A stretch of 6,727 bases of DNA from W589 sp964611805 (GTDB taxonomy: Bacteria; Chloroflexota; Dehalococcoidia; Dehalococcoidales; Fen-1064), in assembly GCA_964611805.1 (NCBI GenBank), contig CAZTBG010000082.1, positions 1-6,727 on the forward strand, read 5' to 3'. Positions 1-6,378 of this stretch are shown piece after piece. Each line of letters opens with the position of its first letter. The first letter of the stretch is position 1. A program made the position numbers and the translations under genes. Below the pieces are notes generated by a model. It saw nothing but the letters and a program-made list of their open reading frames with translations, was not told the origin of the DNA and ran no database searches.

Positions 1-523
1 CCACCGGCAGATTAAGCGAGCCAAGACTGCTGATGGCATCGACCAGCAGCAGCTTGCCGGCCCCCTTAATTACCTTGCTCAGCGCCTCTAAATCATTGGT
101 GACGCCGGTAGAAGTCTCATTGTGAGTGACGAGCACCGCCTTAATCTTCGGGTCGGCCTTTAACGCCCGGCCCACCTCATCGGGGTCGGCTGCCTTCCCC
201 CATTCGATTTTAAGGCGGGTCACATTGGCACCAAACTGCTCGGCAACAGCAGCGAAGCGGTCACCAAAGACACCGATAGACACCGAGAGCACGCTGTCAC
301 CAGGCGAGAGAGCGTTGACAACAGCCGCCTCCATGCCGCCCGTACCCGAACCGGTAAGCAGGAATAAATCATTCTTGGTCTGGAAGAATACCTTGAGGCT
401 CTCAGTGACCCGGTTCAGGATATCCCTGAACTCGGCGCCCCGATGGTTTATCATCTGCTTCGTCATTGCCTGAAGCACCTCGTCGGGGCAGGGAGTCGGT
501 CCGGGAATACGCAGGTTTTCCAT
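1..523 (-). CDS. Class V aminotransferase (alanine-glyoxylate / serine-pyruvate type), N-terminal 174 residues
   Basis: A PLP-dependent transaminase of the SPT/AGAT group, probably cytosolic; this group moves amino groups between alanine or serine and glyoxylate, pyruvate or hydroxypyruvate. The frame is open from an ATG at 521-523 to the window edge. Visible motifs: an N-terminal PGPTPCPDEVL (residues 7-17), NHRGAEF (26-32), the phosphate-binding TGSGTGGMEA (57-66), HNETSTG (134-140), and VDAISSLG (161-168), where D162 should contact the pyridine nitrogen of PLP. The Schiff-base lysine lies beyond the window, so activity cannot be judged. The start is supported by GAAGGAGAG, 4 nt upstream. 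It begins 13 nt after the tyrS stop and is the third gene of the ribF-tyrS operon. In related genomes such a gene often sits beside serA and may supply serine; here that is inference, because the next gene is not visible. Family confidence is high; exact substrates are unknown. Confidence 0.93.
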   Translation of the reverse strand, partial: MENLRIPGPTPCPDEVLQAMTKQMINHRGAEFRDILNRVTESLKVFFQTKNDLFLLTGSGTGGMEAAVVNALSPGDSVLSVSIGVFGDRFAAVAEQFGANVTRLKIEWGKAADPDEVGRALKADPKIKAVLVTHNETSTGVTNDLEALSKVIKGAGKLLLVDAISSLGSLNLPV

Positions 524-536
524 TGGCTCTCCTTCT

Positions 537-1784
537 CTATGTTGTTTTATCGGTATCCACCACTCTGGCAATGCGGCGTTTTCCAACCTTTATTATACTG
601 CCTATTTTAAGATTAGCACTATTACTCAAGATTCTTTCTTCGTTAATACTTACGGCTCCTTGAGAGATTAGCCTGTTAGCCTCGCTAATACTCTTTGCAA
701 AACCTATTATCACAAGCAATCTTGGAATATAAACGCCCGTTGTCTCCATTTGTTGAGGCGATAAGTCTTTAAAAGATATAGGAATTTCTTTTATCTCTTC
801 CGGTAATTCCTTTTTTTGAACAACTTTCTCAAAATATTTCTCGGCCTCAGTCGCCGCCTCTTCATCATAGAACTGGGTGACCAGTTCCAGCGCCAGCCGC
901 TTCTTGAGCACCATCGGGTTTACAGCATCATTCTCAAGCTGCCTGCGAAACTCCGTCAGTTCCTCATCGGTGACATCGGTTACCAGTTCGAAGTACGGTA
1001 GAATGAGGTCGTCGTTGATGGACATCGTCTTACCGTATATCTCGTCGGGTGGTTCGGCAATGCCGATGTAGTTGCCCAGGCTCTTGCTCATCTTCTGGAC
1101 GCCGTCGGTACCAACCAGCAGAGGCGTCATGAAAATCTGCTGTTGACGCTGCCCCATCATTGCCTGAAGCTCCCTGCCCACCAGCAGGTTGAACTTCTGG
1201 TCGGTGCCGCCGAACTCAACATCCGCCTGTATCGCCACCGAGTCATATGCCTGCATCAGCGGGTAGAGCAGCTCGGTGACGGCGATGGGCCGTCCCGCAC
1301 TGTAACGACTGTTGAAATCATCACGGGCTAATAGCTGGGCGACAGTAAACTTGCTCGTCAGCCGGATAACATCGCTCAGGTCGAACTTACCGAACCATTC
1401 ACTTTGCCACCTTACCTCGGTCCTGTCTTTATCAACAATCTTAAAGAACTGCTTCATATAGGTTTCGGCGTTCTCCCTGACCTGCTCCGCCGACAGCATC
1501 GGACGGGTAACCGAGGCACCGCTGGGGTCGCCAATCTGGGCCGTCCAGTCACCGACAATAAGGATTACCTGATGACCTAGCTCTTGAAATTGACGCAGCT
1601 TTCTCAAAACAACTGCATGTCCCACGTGAATGTCGGGTGCGCTGGGGTCAAGACCTTCCTTCAGCCGGAGTTTCCTGCCGGAGCGGAGCAGCTTGACCAT
1701 CTCCTCCTCAACGATGACCTCAGCCACCCCACGCCCGAGCAGGCGCTTTATATCTGCGTTAGTGGCTTTTTGCACGGTGCCCAC
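537..1784 (-). CDS. tyrS: Tyrosyl-tRNA synthetase
   Basis: Class I aminoacyl-tRNA synthetase that activates tyrosine with ATP and charges tRNA-Tyr in the cytosol. The 415-residue length is normal. Motifs in order: HIGH-type HVGH (53-56), GDWTAQIGDPSG (78-89), tyrosine-pocket YPLMQAYD (Y174, Q178, D181), GGTDQKFN (192-199), KMSKS (231-235), and a C-terminal S4 RNA-binding domain (about 352-412). The start is a GTG at 1782-1784. It is favoured because GGGAG, lying in the last ribF codons, is 6 nt upstream, and the ribF stop TAA is separated from GTG by only two bases, so translation is probably coupled. Oddity: positions about 601-840, encoding the linker and most of the S4 domain (residues about 315-395), are only 34% GC by my count (82/240). 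The adjacent 841-1080 is 55% (132/240). The reading frame is intact across the switch, so the protein is probably functional but mosaic. The stop is TAG at 537-539. Confidence 0.97.
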   Translation of the reverse strand: MGTVQKATNADIKRLLGRGVAEVIVEEEMVKLLRSGRKLRLKEGLDPSAPDIHVGHAVVLRKLRQFQELGHQVILIVGDWTAQIGDPSGASVTRPMLSAEQVRENAETYMKQFFKIVDKDRTEVRWQSEWFGKFDLSDVIRLTSKFTVAQLLARDDFNSRYSAGRPIAVTELLYPLMQAYDSVAIQADVEFGGTDQKFNLLVGRELQAMMGQRQQQIFMTPLLVGTDGVQKMSKSLGNYIGIAEPPDEIYGKTMSINDDLILPYFELVTDVTDEELTEFRRQLENDAVNPMVLKKRLALELVTQFYDEEAATEAEKYFEKVVQKKELPEEIKEIPISFKDLSPQQMETTGVYIPRLLVIIGFAKSISEANRLISQGAVSINEERILSNSANLKIGSIIKVGKRRIARVVDTDKTT

Positions 1785-1786
1785 AA

Positions 1787-2719
1787 TTACTCCCTACCCT
1801 GCATACTCAGGATGGCCTTCCCCTGCTCAACGTCTGCGGCTATCTGCTTCTTCAGCTCATCCACGGTATTAAACCGTTTCTCATCACGAAGCCGCTCTAT
1901 GATATCAATCTTCAGCCTGCGACCATACAGGTTATCTTTGTAGTCCATCAGTAACACTTCTACGATCAGTTCGTTCTCACCAAAAGTAAGACGCCTCCCG
2001 ATATTGGTCATGGACTGGTAGGGCTGACCGTCCAGATAGGCCCAGGTAACATAGACCCCCTCAGGAGGGAGGGTTTTCCTCGGGTCTACAGTCAGATTTG
2101 CCGTCGGGAACCCAAGTCCTGCACCTCGTCCCGCACCGGTGGTCACCTCACCCTGCAGGCTGTAAGCACGGCCCAGCAGCCTGTTGACCTGCTTCATATC
2201 TCCAGCCGTCAGGGCATTTCTGATGGTGGTGCTGCTTATCACATCACCGTTAATCTTTACCTCCGGAATAACAGTCACACTGAAATCGAGTTCCTGTCCG
2301 AGGGTACGCAGGGTATCAACATCGCCTTGCCTACCCCTGCCCAGGGCAAAGTCAGGACCGACTACCATGCCACGCATCCGGAGGTGCTTCTGTAACAGGG
2401 TAACGAAGGAACGGGCAGTCAACTGCGCCAGCTCCGGGGTGAAGGACAGGGTAATAACAGCCTCGACGCCCTCTTTCCGGAGCAGGTCGACCTTCTCGTC
2501 GATAGTAGTAAGGTATACTAAATCCGGCGCATGAAGCAGCACCTCACGGGGATGCGGGTGAAAGGTTACCACGCCGCTGAGTAGGCCCTCACGCCTGGCC
2601 AGTTCTGTCAGCCGTGAGAGCAGACGCTTGTGCCCAAGATGTACCCCGTCAAAGACACCAATTGCCAGCAGCGTTTCCTTGCCGGGCGAAAGCTTGGCCA
2701 GTTCTTCCTCTACCTGCAT
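1787..2719 (-). CDS. ribF: Bifunctional riboflavin kinase / FMN adenylyltransferase (FAD synthetase)
   Basis: Cytosolic enzyme that phosphorylates riboflavin to FMN and adenylates FMN to FAD. The N-terminal adenylyltransferase half shows GVFDGVHLGH (residues 21-30), GPDFALGRGRQGD (121-133) and ISSTTIR (161-167). The C-terminal kinase half shows GLGFPTAN (201-208, with T206 and N208 of the PTAN signature), PPEGVYV (218-224), the likely catalytic Glu at E254, DNLYG (262-266), and a closing RDEKRFNTVDEL helix (278-289). I chose ATG 2717-2719 (310 residues) over the upstream TTG at 2747-2749 (320 residues). The ATG has GGAG 8 nt upstream, MQVEEEL is the usual kind of RibF N-terminus, and the TTG lacks a ribosome binding site. 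Oddity: the usual NIGxxPTF kinase motif reads NIGRRLTF (239-246), with Leu where Pro is normal. It is the first gene of the operon; its stop (TAA, 1787-1789) lies 2 nt before the tyrS GTG. Confidence 0.95.
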   Translation of the reverse strand: MQVEEELAKLSPGKETLLAIGVFDGVHLGHKRLLSRLTELARREGLLSGVVTFHPHPREVLLHAPDLVYLTTIDEKVDLLRKEGVEAVITLSFTPELAQLTARSFVTLLQKHLRMRGMVVGPDFALGRGRQGDVDTLRTLGQELDFSVTVIPEVKINGDVISSTTIRNALTAGDMKQVNRLLGRAYSLQGEVTTGAGRGAGLGFPTANLTVDPRKTLPPEGVYVTWAYLDGQPYQSMTNIGRRLTFGENELIVEVLLMDYKDNLYGRRLKIDIIERLRDEKRFNTVDELKKQIAADVEQGKAILSMQGRE

Positions 2720-2721
2720 TA

Positions 2722-2731
2722 CCCCCTCTCC
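2722..2731 (-). promoter_or_regulatory. Ribosome binding site deciding the ribF start
   Basis: On the minus strand the sequence reads GGAGAGGGGG, followed by TA and the ATG at 2719. The GGAG core is 8 nt from that ATG. Nothing comparable precedes the in-frame TTG at 2749, where the upstream bases are T- and A-rich. This supports the 310-residue RibF. Confidence 0.75.
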
Positions 2732-2781
2732 GAAAACAACTGCCAACAATAAAGAAAAGATATCTGATGAAAAGACCAGAA

Positions 2782-2801
2782 GGGAATCCGCAAGGACTCC
2801 C
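2782..2801 (-). other. Hairpin in the ribF operon leader
   Basis: A perfect-length 8-bp stem (one G-T wobble) with a 4-nt TTGC loop: GGGAGTCC pairs with GGATTCCC when read on the minus strand. It lies in the roughly 105-nt untranslated leader between the predicted start site near 2825 and the ribF ATG. Two copies of a 7-base direct repeat, ATCTGAT on the plus strand, flank it at 2762-2768 and 2808-2814. It is followed by TTCTGGTCTTTTC rather than a clean T-run, so it is not a standard terminator. It does not match the conserved core of the FMN riboswitch. Possible roles are attenuation, RNA stability or protein binding; none can be shown. Confidence 0.4.
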
Positions 2802-2831
2802 GTAGCAATCTGATAACCAGAACGCTTTTCA

Positions 2832-2860
2832 ATACTATCACAAGCCTATTTTAGCGTCAA
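2832..2860 (-). promoter_or_regulatory. Promoter of the ribF-tyrS-aminotransferase operon
   Basis: Read on the minus strand: a -35 TTGACG (2855-2860), a 17-bp spacer, and a -10 TAGTAT (2832-2837) immediately preceded by TGA, an extended -10 element. The predicted start is near 2825, leaving about 105 nt before the ribF ATG. It is divergent from the tRNA-Thr promoter, and the two share the AT-rich stretch 2820-2910. Confidence 0.65.
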
Positions 2861-2900
2861 CCGAACCGCATAAACAGCGATAGATATAATTAAAAACGTC

Positions 2901-2909
2901 TGATATAAT
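2901..2909 (+). promoter_or_regulatory. Extended -10 promoter for tRNA-Thr
   Basis: TGATATAAT gives a perfect consensus -10 (TATAAT, 2904-2909) with an extended TGn. No good -35 lies 17 bp upstream (2881-2886 reads TAGATA), as is common for extended -10 promoters. The expected start near 2916 would give a leader of about 17 nt before the mature tRNA. A second TATAAT at 2885-2890 has no matching -35. Confidence 0.65.
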
Positions 2910-2932
2910 CAGTAATGTATAAGAGAGGTTAT

Positions 2933-3005
2933 GCCAGCGTAGCTCAGTTGGTAGAGCAGCGCTTTCGTAAAGCGCGGGTCGGGGGTTCGAATCCTCTCGC
3001 TGGCT
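2933..3005 (+). tRNA. tRNA-Thr (anticodon CGT)
   Basis: A full cloverleaf of 73 nt. The acceptor GCCAGCG (2933-2939) pairs with CGCTGGC (2998-3004). The D arm is GCTC/GAGC. The anticodon stem is GCGCT/AGCGC, with loop TTCGTAA and anticodon CGT at 2966-2968, which reads ACG codons. The variable loop is GGGTC. The T arm GGGGG/CCTCT has two G-T wobbles around TTCGAAT. The discriminator is U73 (3005). The next bases are CAG, so the 3' CCA is not encoded and must be added enzymatically. This assumes CGT is the true anticodon, which the loop geometry supports. Confidence 0.96.
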
Positions 3006-3122
3006 CAGGCACAATGCAGGCTCGGTGGACTTTTACGGTTTTTGGCTAATTTCCTCCGGAACCACCAGCAATCTTTACACTCGAAAAATGGCTTAAAAGT
3101 ACCATCATTACAAGGAATCAGA

Positions 3123-3317
3123 CTAACAAAATCGCTGAACATAAACCTTGATATTTCCCTTTCCTTTTAGCAACAACGACAGGGGTACCCACTCCCCAGT
3201 GTAGGAGTAGGTACCCTTTTCTGTTGTCACGCGACCAATGCACTCTATCACCATAGGTTTTAGACCAGCAAGGTAGCGCTTGACACCCGCAAAAAAACGA
3301 TTGTAGACTGTAGACAT
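3123..3317 (-). pseudogene. Doubtful 64-codon ORF, possible remnant of a molybdopterin-oxidoreductase-like domain
   Basis: An open frame of 64 codons with ATG at 3315-3317 and no ribosome binding site; TAA lies two codons upstream in frame. The middle, IECIGRVTTEKGTYSYTGEW then VPLSLLL (about residues 24-50), faintly resembles the segment of sulfite-oxidase-like molybdopterin-binding domains where an 'ECxG' stretch leads to 'TGVPLxxLL'. That is a resemblance from memory, not a demonstrated homology. No cofactor ligand or membrane segment is visible, and the ORF is far shorter than that domain. The hairpin at 3183-3216 overlaps its best-looking part. It may be a decayed gene fragment or a chance ORF. 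Confidence 0.22.
3183..3220 (+). terminator. Hairpin with T-run, possible intrinsic terminator
   Basis: The left arm GGGTACCCACTCC (3183-3195) pairs with the right arm GGAGTAGGTACCC (3204-3216): 12 of 13 positions, with one C/A mismatch, around an 8-nt loop. TTTT (3217-3220) follows on the plus strand. It could end read-through from tRNA-Thr, about 180 nt upstream, before the GH39 gene. The long loop, short T-run and internal mismatch make this a moderate call; it could also be a relic palindrome. It lies inside the doubtful minus-strand ORF 3123-3317. Confidence 0.45.
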
Positions 3318-3330
3318 GGCTTAATATAAG
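3280..3330 (+). promoter_or_regulatory. Candidate promoter region for the GH39 lipoprotein gene
   Basis: Two overlapping weak possibilities exist. The first is a perfect -35 TTGACA (3280-3285) with an 18-bp spacer and TAGACT (3304-3309, 4 of 6 matches). The second is TTGTAG (3301-3306) with an 18-bp spacer and TATAAG (3325-3330, 5 of 6). Either would leave a leader of roughly 110-135 nt before the ATG at 3450. Neither is convincing alone. Confidence 0.35.
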
Positions 3331-3430
3331 GACGTCTTGTCATGAGCCACACGGATTCCGAATATACGGGTCCTTAGCACAACGGAATTCCAGTATTACC
3401 GGGAGAAACTGGTTAGATGAGGTAAGATTA

Positions 3431-3487
3431 ATGCCACACAATAGCATCAATGAGGACGATTACGAAGACCTTTATCTACCTGATTAA
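3431..3487 (+). CDS. Possible 18-codon leader ORF overlapping the GH39 gene start
   Basis: ATG at 3431-3433 opens a short frame (MPHNSINEDDYEDLYLPD, stop TAA 3485-3487) that overlaps the first 38 bases of the GH39 gene in another frame. Its interest is the ribosome binding site: GAGG at 3419-3422 is 8 nt from this ATG, whereas the GH39 ATG at 3450 has nothing usable 5-12 nt upstream. It could be a leader that recruits ribosomes to the overlapping gene, or chance. The peptide is acidic, with no recognised motif. Confidence 0.25.
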   Translation: MPHNSINEDDYEDLYLPD

Positions 3488-6128
3488 CTTAGCTATTTCG
3501 ATCAGTTTGGTGTCTGCCAGTATTGGTTGCAGCCCCAAGCCGCCCAGTTTTGTGGTCTTCAATCTGGTGGTGACACCACAGGAGGTTACTTCTGACCAAG
3601 ACATTATAGTATCCGCAGAGGTCGCAAATATAGGCGGAACTCAGGGCGTCTATGATGTAGCGCTACGGATAGATGACGTAGTCACACAAACAGAAAGCGT
3701 CACCATATTGCCCGGTCAGAGGGAGACAGTACATTTCACATTCTCGCATTATACGCCTGGCGTCCACACTGTGGAGGTAAATGGCATTTTCAGCAGCTTT
3801 ACTGTTGAAGTACCGAGCGAACCAGCCGAATTTTCTGTTTCGAACCTCTCGATTAATCCACAGGAAGTGGACCCGGGAGAGCTAGCAACCATCTCGTTGA
3901 CAGTGACCAACAGCGGCGGCACAGAGGGCTCGTATCCCGTAATCCTCAAGGTGAACGACATTGAAGAGCGCTCTAGAAATATCACTTTAGGTAGCGGCGA
4001 AAGCAAGGAAGTGATCTTCAACATCTCAAAATACACCACCGGCGTTTATTCAGTCGACATCAACGGACTTACAGGACAGTTCCGCGTAGCTATCCCGCCA
4101 CTGGAAATTCTAGTAGACGCGACAAAAGTCATCGGTGTACTGGACAACACATTGTGGGCCAACGTAGGTTATGAAGCGCTATACGGCGTTACAGTTGACG
4201 AACAGTTACAGCCATTGTGGGAGCAGATAAGACAAACCCAATCCATTCAATATGTCCGCTGCCATAACCTCTACTCCGATGGAATACCTCGAGGATGGCA
4301 GGGTGATGTGCAGGAATTGTTGGCAGCTGATGATATACCCATTGAACTGGCCGGCACAAATGCCACATCTTCAGTGTATTATGGTTGCCGCATCTATAGT
4401 GAGGATGATGACGGAGAACCTGTATTCAACTTCTGGCATCTTGACCATGTATTGGACGTTCTTCTCTCTGCCGGTGTCAAACCCATTATGGAATGTGATT
4501 ACATGCCTGATGCTCTGGCAGACGGGCAACCGGTGCGCAACTACGGCGGCGGTCTTGTTAACACACCCAAGGACTATGGGAAGTGGCGCGAACTAGTCTA
4601 CCAGACAGTTAAGCACTGTATTGAGCGCTACGGTGTCGATGAGGTCCGTAGCTGGTACTGGGAATGTTGGAATGAACCGGACCTCGAAAACTATTTCATC
4701 GATGGAGTCCCATCGGGAGTATCCCCTACTGCGGGCCAGATGGAACGCTTTTTCCAAATGTATGATTATTTCGCCGGTGGTGCCAAAGCGGCTGACCCCG
4801 CGGTAAGGGTCGGAGGTCCTGCCAGCGGCGACCACCCTGAGTGGCTAAGGTTGTTCCTTGAGCATTGTGACACGGGAACCAACTATGCCACCGGTGACAC
4901 TGGTGCTCCTCTCGATTTTATCTCATGGCACGCATATGGGTCGCTTGATGAAATAACTGAGAGGAACCAAATCAGGCAGGATATCATTGAACTCTTTCCG
5001 AAGTTTACTGACTTACCTCAGTTACTGGACGAATGGGGTCGCAGAGGACTGGAGTCCGCTCTCTACACAAGCTACGAAGCCACTTTTCTATGCAAGCTCT
5101 TAGAAAGCGTTCTCGACGAAGCTAACCTACAACTGGACTTACTCCTACGCTGGTCAAAACTTCTGGTACCTGCTTTTAAGACGGGTTATAAGCCGCTTTC
5201 TTTTATGGTTGAAGGGCATATGATACCTTATCCGGTAATGAACGCTTATACCATGCTTGCTAAGATGGGCAACGAGAGCTTGGAACTAGCAGTCAGTTCT
5301 TATGCCATCAGTATAGGCGGCTTTGCCTCTCACACGGATAATGGTATTCAGATATTAATCTATCGTTTTGAGGAAGGCTATGAAGAGGACGGACAGCCAG
5401 TGGATATAGGCCTCATCGTAGAAGGGCTGCCCGATTCTAGCTACATTATGAAGCATTACCGCATTGATTCCCAGCACAGCAATGCAGCAACGCTCTGGGA
5501 AGATATGGGGCAACCTGCCATTCCGAGCACGAGCCAGCTCACACAACTTGAGTCTGACTCGCAGTTACAATTACTTGACGAGCCCTCGCAGATAACGACT
5601 CAAAATGGGCAGGCAACCATTAGGCTCAGTATGCCTTACAATTCCATATCCCTAATCATCTTGGGCGAGGAGTCTACTCCAACATTCGAACCCGGAGCGC
5701 ATATCACCGAGGTTTTGAAGTACGAAGCCATGTATCTGAGCGCACAGAGCAAATTAGCGGAAGGTGATATAGAAGGTGCCCGAGAATATCTGGAAGAATT
5801 GATAAGGGACTGTGTCCCGGACGGGTTTTCCACTTCCGGCCCAGACCCCTACTGCTTCTGGGGCCAAAAAGCACTCTTTGCATTGGGGAAACTGGAGGAG
5901 GAATTGGGTAACTATGAGGCTGCCGACCGGATCTGGCAACGCCTCCTTAGCACTACCCTGAATGATACCGACAGGCTCATTCTACTCCAAAGACGAATTC
6001 AATACATGGAAGGCTTGGCAATAAAGCCACCAGAATTTAATTCTCTAATATACGAGCTTAAGATATTACGCTCTCAACTGGAGGTCTATGCGGAGTGGGA
6101 AGTCTGGTCAGATACCGCTTCCGAGTAA
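3450..6128 (+). CDS. Secreted lipoprotein: two CARDB-like repeats, GH39 glycoside hydrolase, TPR-like tail
   Basis: A predicted cell-surface glycosidase of 892 residues. Residues 1-27 form a lipoprotein signal: basic start, hydrophobic core, and VSASIGC with C27 as the lipidated cysteine (a slightly atypical lipobox). Two CARDB-like beta-sandwich repeats follow (34-122 and 128-216). The catalytic part (about 218-570) aligns by eye with GH39 beta-xylosidase/iduronidase enzymes: YVRCHN (268-273), FNFWHLDHVLD, GVKPIMECDYMPDALADG (342-359), WNEP with acid/base E409, DFISWHAYG (489-497), and nucleophile E528 in LLDEWG. The spacing E409-E528 is 119 residues, close to known GH39 enzymes. The C-terminal sandwich shows HYRIDSQHSNAATLW (669-683), also typical of GH39. 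The tail (about 752-840) holds two TPR-like helical pairs. GH39 enzymes are retaining and act on beta-xylosides, alpha-L-iduronides and related glycosides; the substrate here is unknown. ATG 3450 is the first start after an in-frame TAA (3429-3431). The gene stands alone between tRNA genes and is about 49% GC. Confidence 0.92.
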   Translation: MRTITKTFIYLINLAISISLVSASIGCSPKPPSFVVFNLVVTPQEVTSDQDIIVSAEVANIGGTQGVYDVALRIDDVVTQTESVTILPGQRETVHFTFSHYTPGVHTVEVNGIFSSFTVEVPSEPAEFSVSNLSINPQEVDPGELATISLTVTNSGGTEGSYPVILKVNDIEERSRNITLGSGESKEVIFNISKYTTGVYSVDINGLTGQFRVAIPPLEILVDATKVIGVLDNTLWANVGYEALYGVTVDEQLQPLWEQIRQTQSIQYVRCHNLYSDGIPRGWQGDVQELLAADDIPIELAGTNATSSVYYGCRIYSEDDDGEPVFNFWHLDHVLDVLLSAGVKPIMECDYMPDALADGQPVRNYGGGLVNTPKDYGKWRELVYQTVKHCIERYGVDEVRSWYWECWNEPDLENYFIDGVPSGVSPTAGQMERFFQMYDYFAGGAKAADPAVRVGGPASGDHPEWLRLFLEHCDTGTNYATGDTGAPLDFISWHAYGSLDEITERNQIRQDIIELFPKFTDLPQLLDEWGRRGLESALYTSYEATFLCKLLESVLDEANLQLDLLLRWSKLLVPAFKTGYKPLSFMVEGHMIPYPVMNAYTMLAKMGNESLELAVSSYAISIGGFASHTDNGIQILIYRFEEGYEEDGQPVDIGLIVEGLPDSSYIMKHYRIDSQHSNAATLWEDMGQPAIPSTSQLTQLESDSQLQLLDEPSQITTQNGQATIRLSMPYNSISLIILGEESTPTFEPGAHITEVLKYEAMYLSAQSKLAEGDIEGAREYLEELIRDCVPDGFSTSGPDPYCFWGQKALFALGKLEEELGNYEAADRIWQRLLSTTLNDTDRLILLQRRIQYMEGLAIKPPEFNSLIYELKILRSQLEVYAEWEVWSDTASE
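3549..4097 (+). repeat. Tandem CARDB-like domain repeat within the GH39 gene
   Basis: Two 89-residue units (residues 34-122, coded by 3549-3815, and 128-216, coded by 3831-4097) align without a gap, with 34 identical positions by my count. Shared landmarks are NL near the start, PQEV, N.GGT.G.Y.V, the G before the V.F..S.YT.GV stretch, and NG....F.V..P at the end. Such Ig-like spacers typically hold catalytic domains away from the cell surface or mediate adhesion. The divergence suggests an old duplication. Confidence 0.85.
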
Positions 6129-6375
6129 TTCTTTACCGAACACTAATAAATGTGCGACAAGAAATAATGACAACTATGCCCACAATAGAAAGGCTCAGAA
6201 ATTAAGGAGCTAAATATTGAGCAGAAATAATTCGGTTTTTCCTTAATCTGCGAACGCCAAGTCACAAATTTAGGTTTGACAGATAGAAAGCAATCCTTTT
6301 AAGTTCGACAAGCCTCAGCATTGATTACGATATAAGCGCTGCGGCAGATATTGCGCTAAACTACATTACTTACTG
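6129..6375. other. AT-rich stretch without a recognisable gene
   Basis: About 250 bases between the GH39 stop and the transposase remnant. One line (6181-6240) is 32% GC by count, well below the neighbouring genes. I see no convincing ORF on either strand, no RNA gene, and no clear terminator after the GH39 gene. An imperfect inverted repeat joins CAGAAATTAAGGA (6196-6208) and TCCTTAATCTG (6240-6250) across a 31-nt gap; its arms pair except for two extra bases. It may be further decayed insertion-sequence DNA. Confidence 0.5.
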
Positions 6376-6378
6376 GAG

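Noticed and set aside
126..473. 115-codon plus-strand ORF opposite the aminotransferase gene
   Set aside because: It is the antisense shadow of a well-conserved class V aminotransferase frame, with no family motif of its own.
2720..2749. TTG start giving a 320-residue RibF
   Set aside because: No ribosome binding site precedes the TTG, and the ATG at 2719 has one and matches the usual N-terminus.
2720..2830. FMN riboswitch or T-box in the ribF-tyrS leader
   Set aside because: The conserved FMN riboswitch core and the T-box sequence are absent, and the leader of about 105 nt is short for either.
2933..3030. Phage or integrative-element attachment site at the tRNA-Thr 3' end
   Set aside because: No second copy of the tRNA 3' end and no integrase gene lie in the window.
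3010..3150. Minus-strand frame with a CxxC pair downstream of the 64-codon ORF
   Set aside because: The frame is short and lacks a ribosome binding site, and joining it to the neighbouring ORF would need a frameshift across a stop codon.
3749..4039. 96-codon minus-strand ORF inside the GH39 gene
   Set aside because: It lies opposite the CARDB repeats and carries no recognisable motif; it is an antisense shadow.
6276..6304. Promoter from TTGACA at 6276-6281
   Set aside because: With a 17-bp spacer the -10 is TTAAGT (3 of 6 matches), and no intact gene follows.
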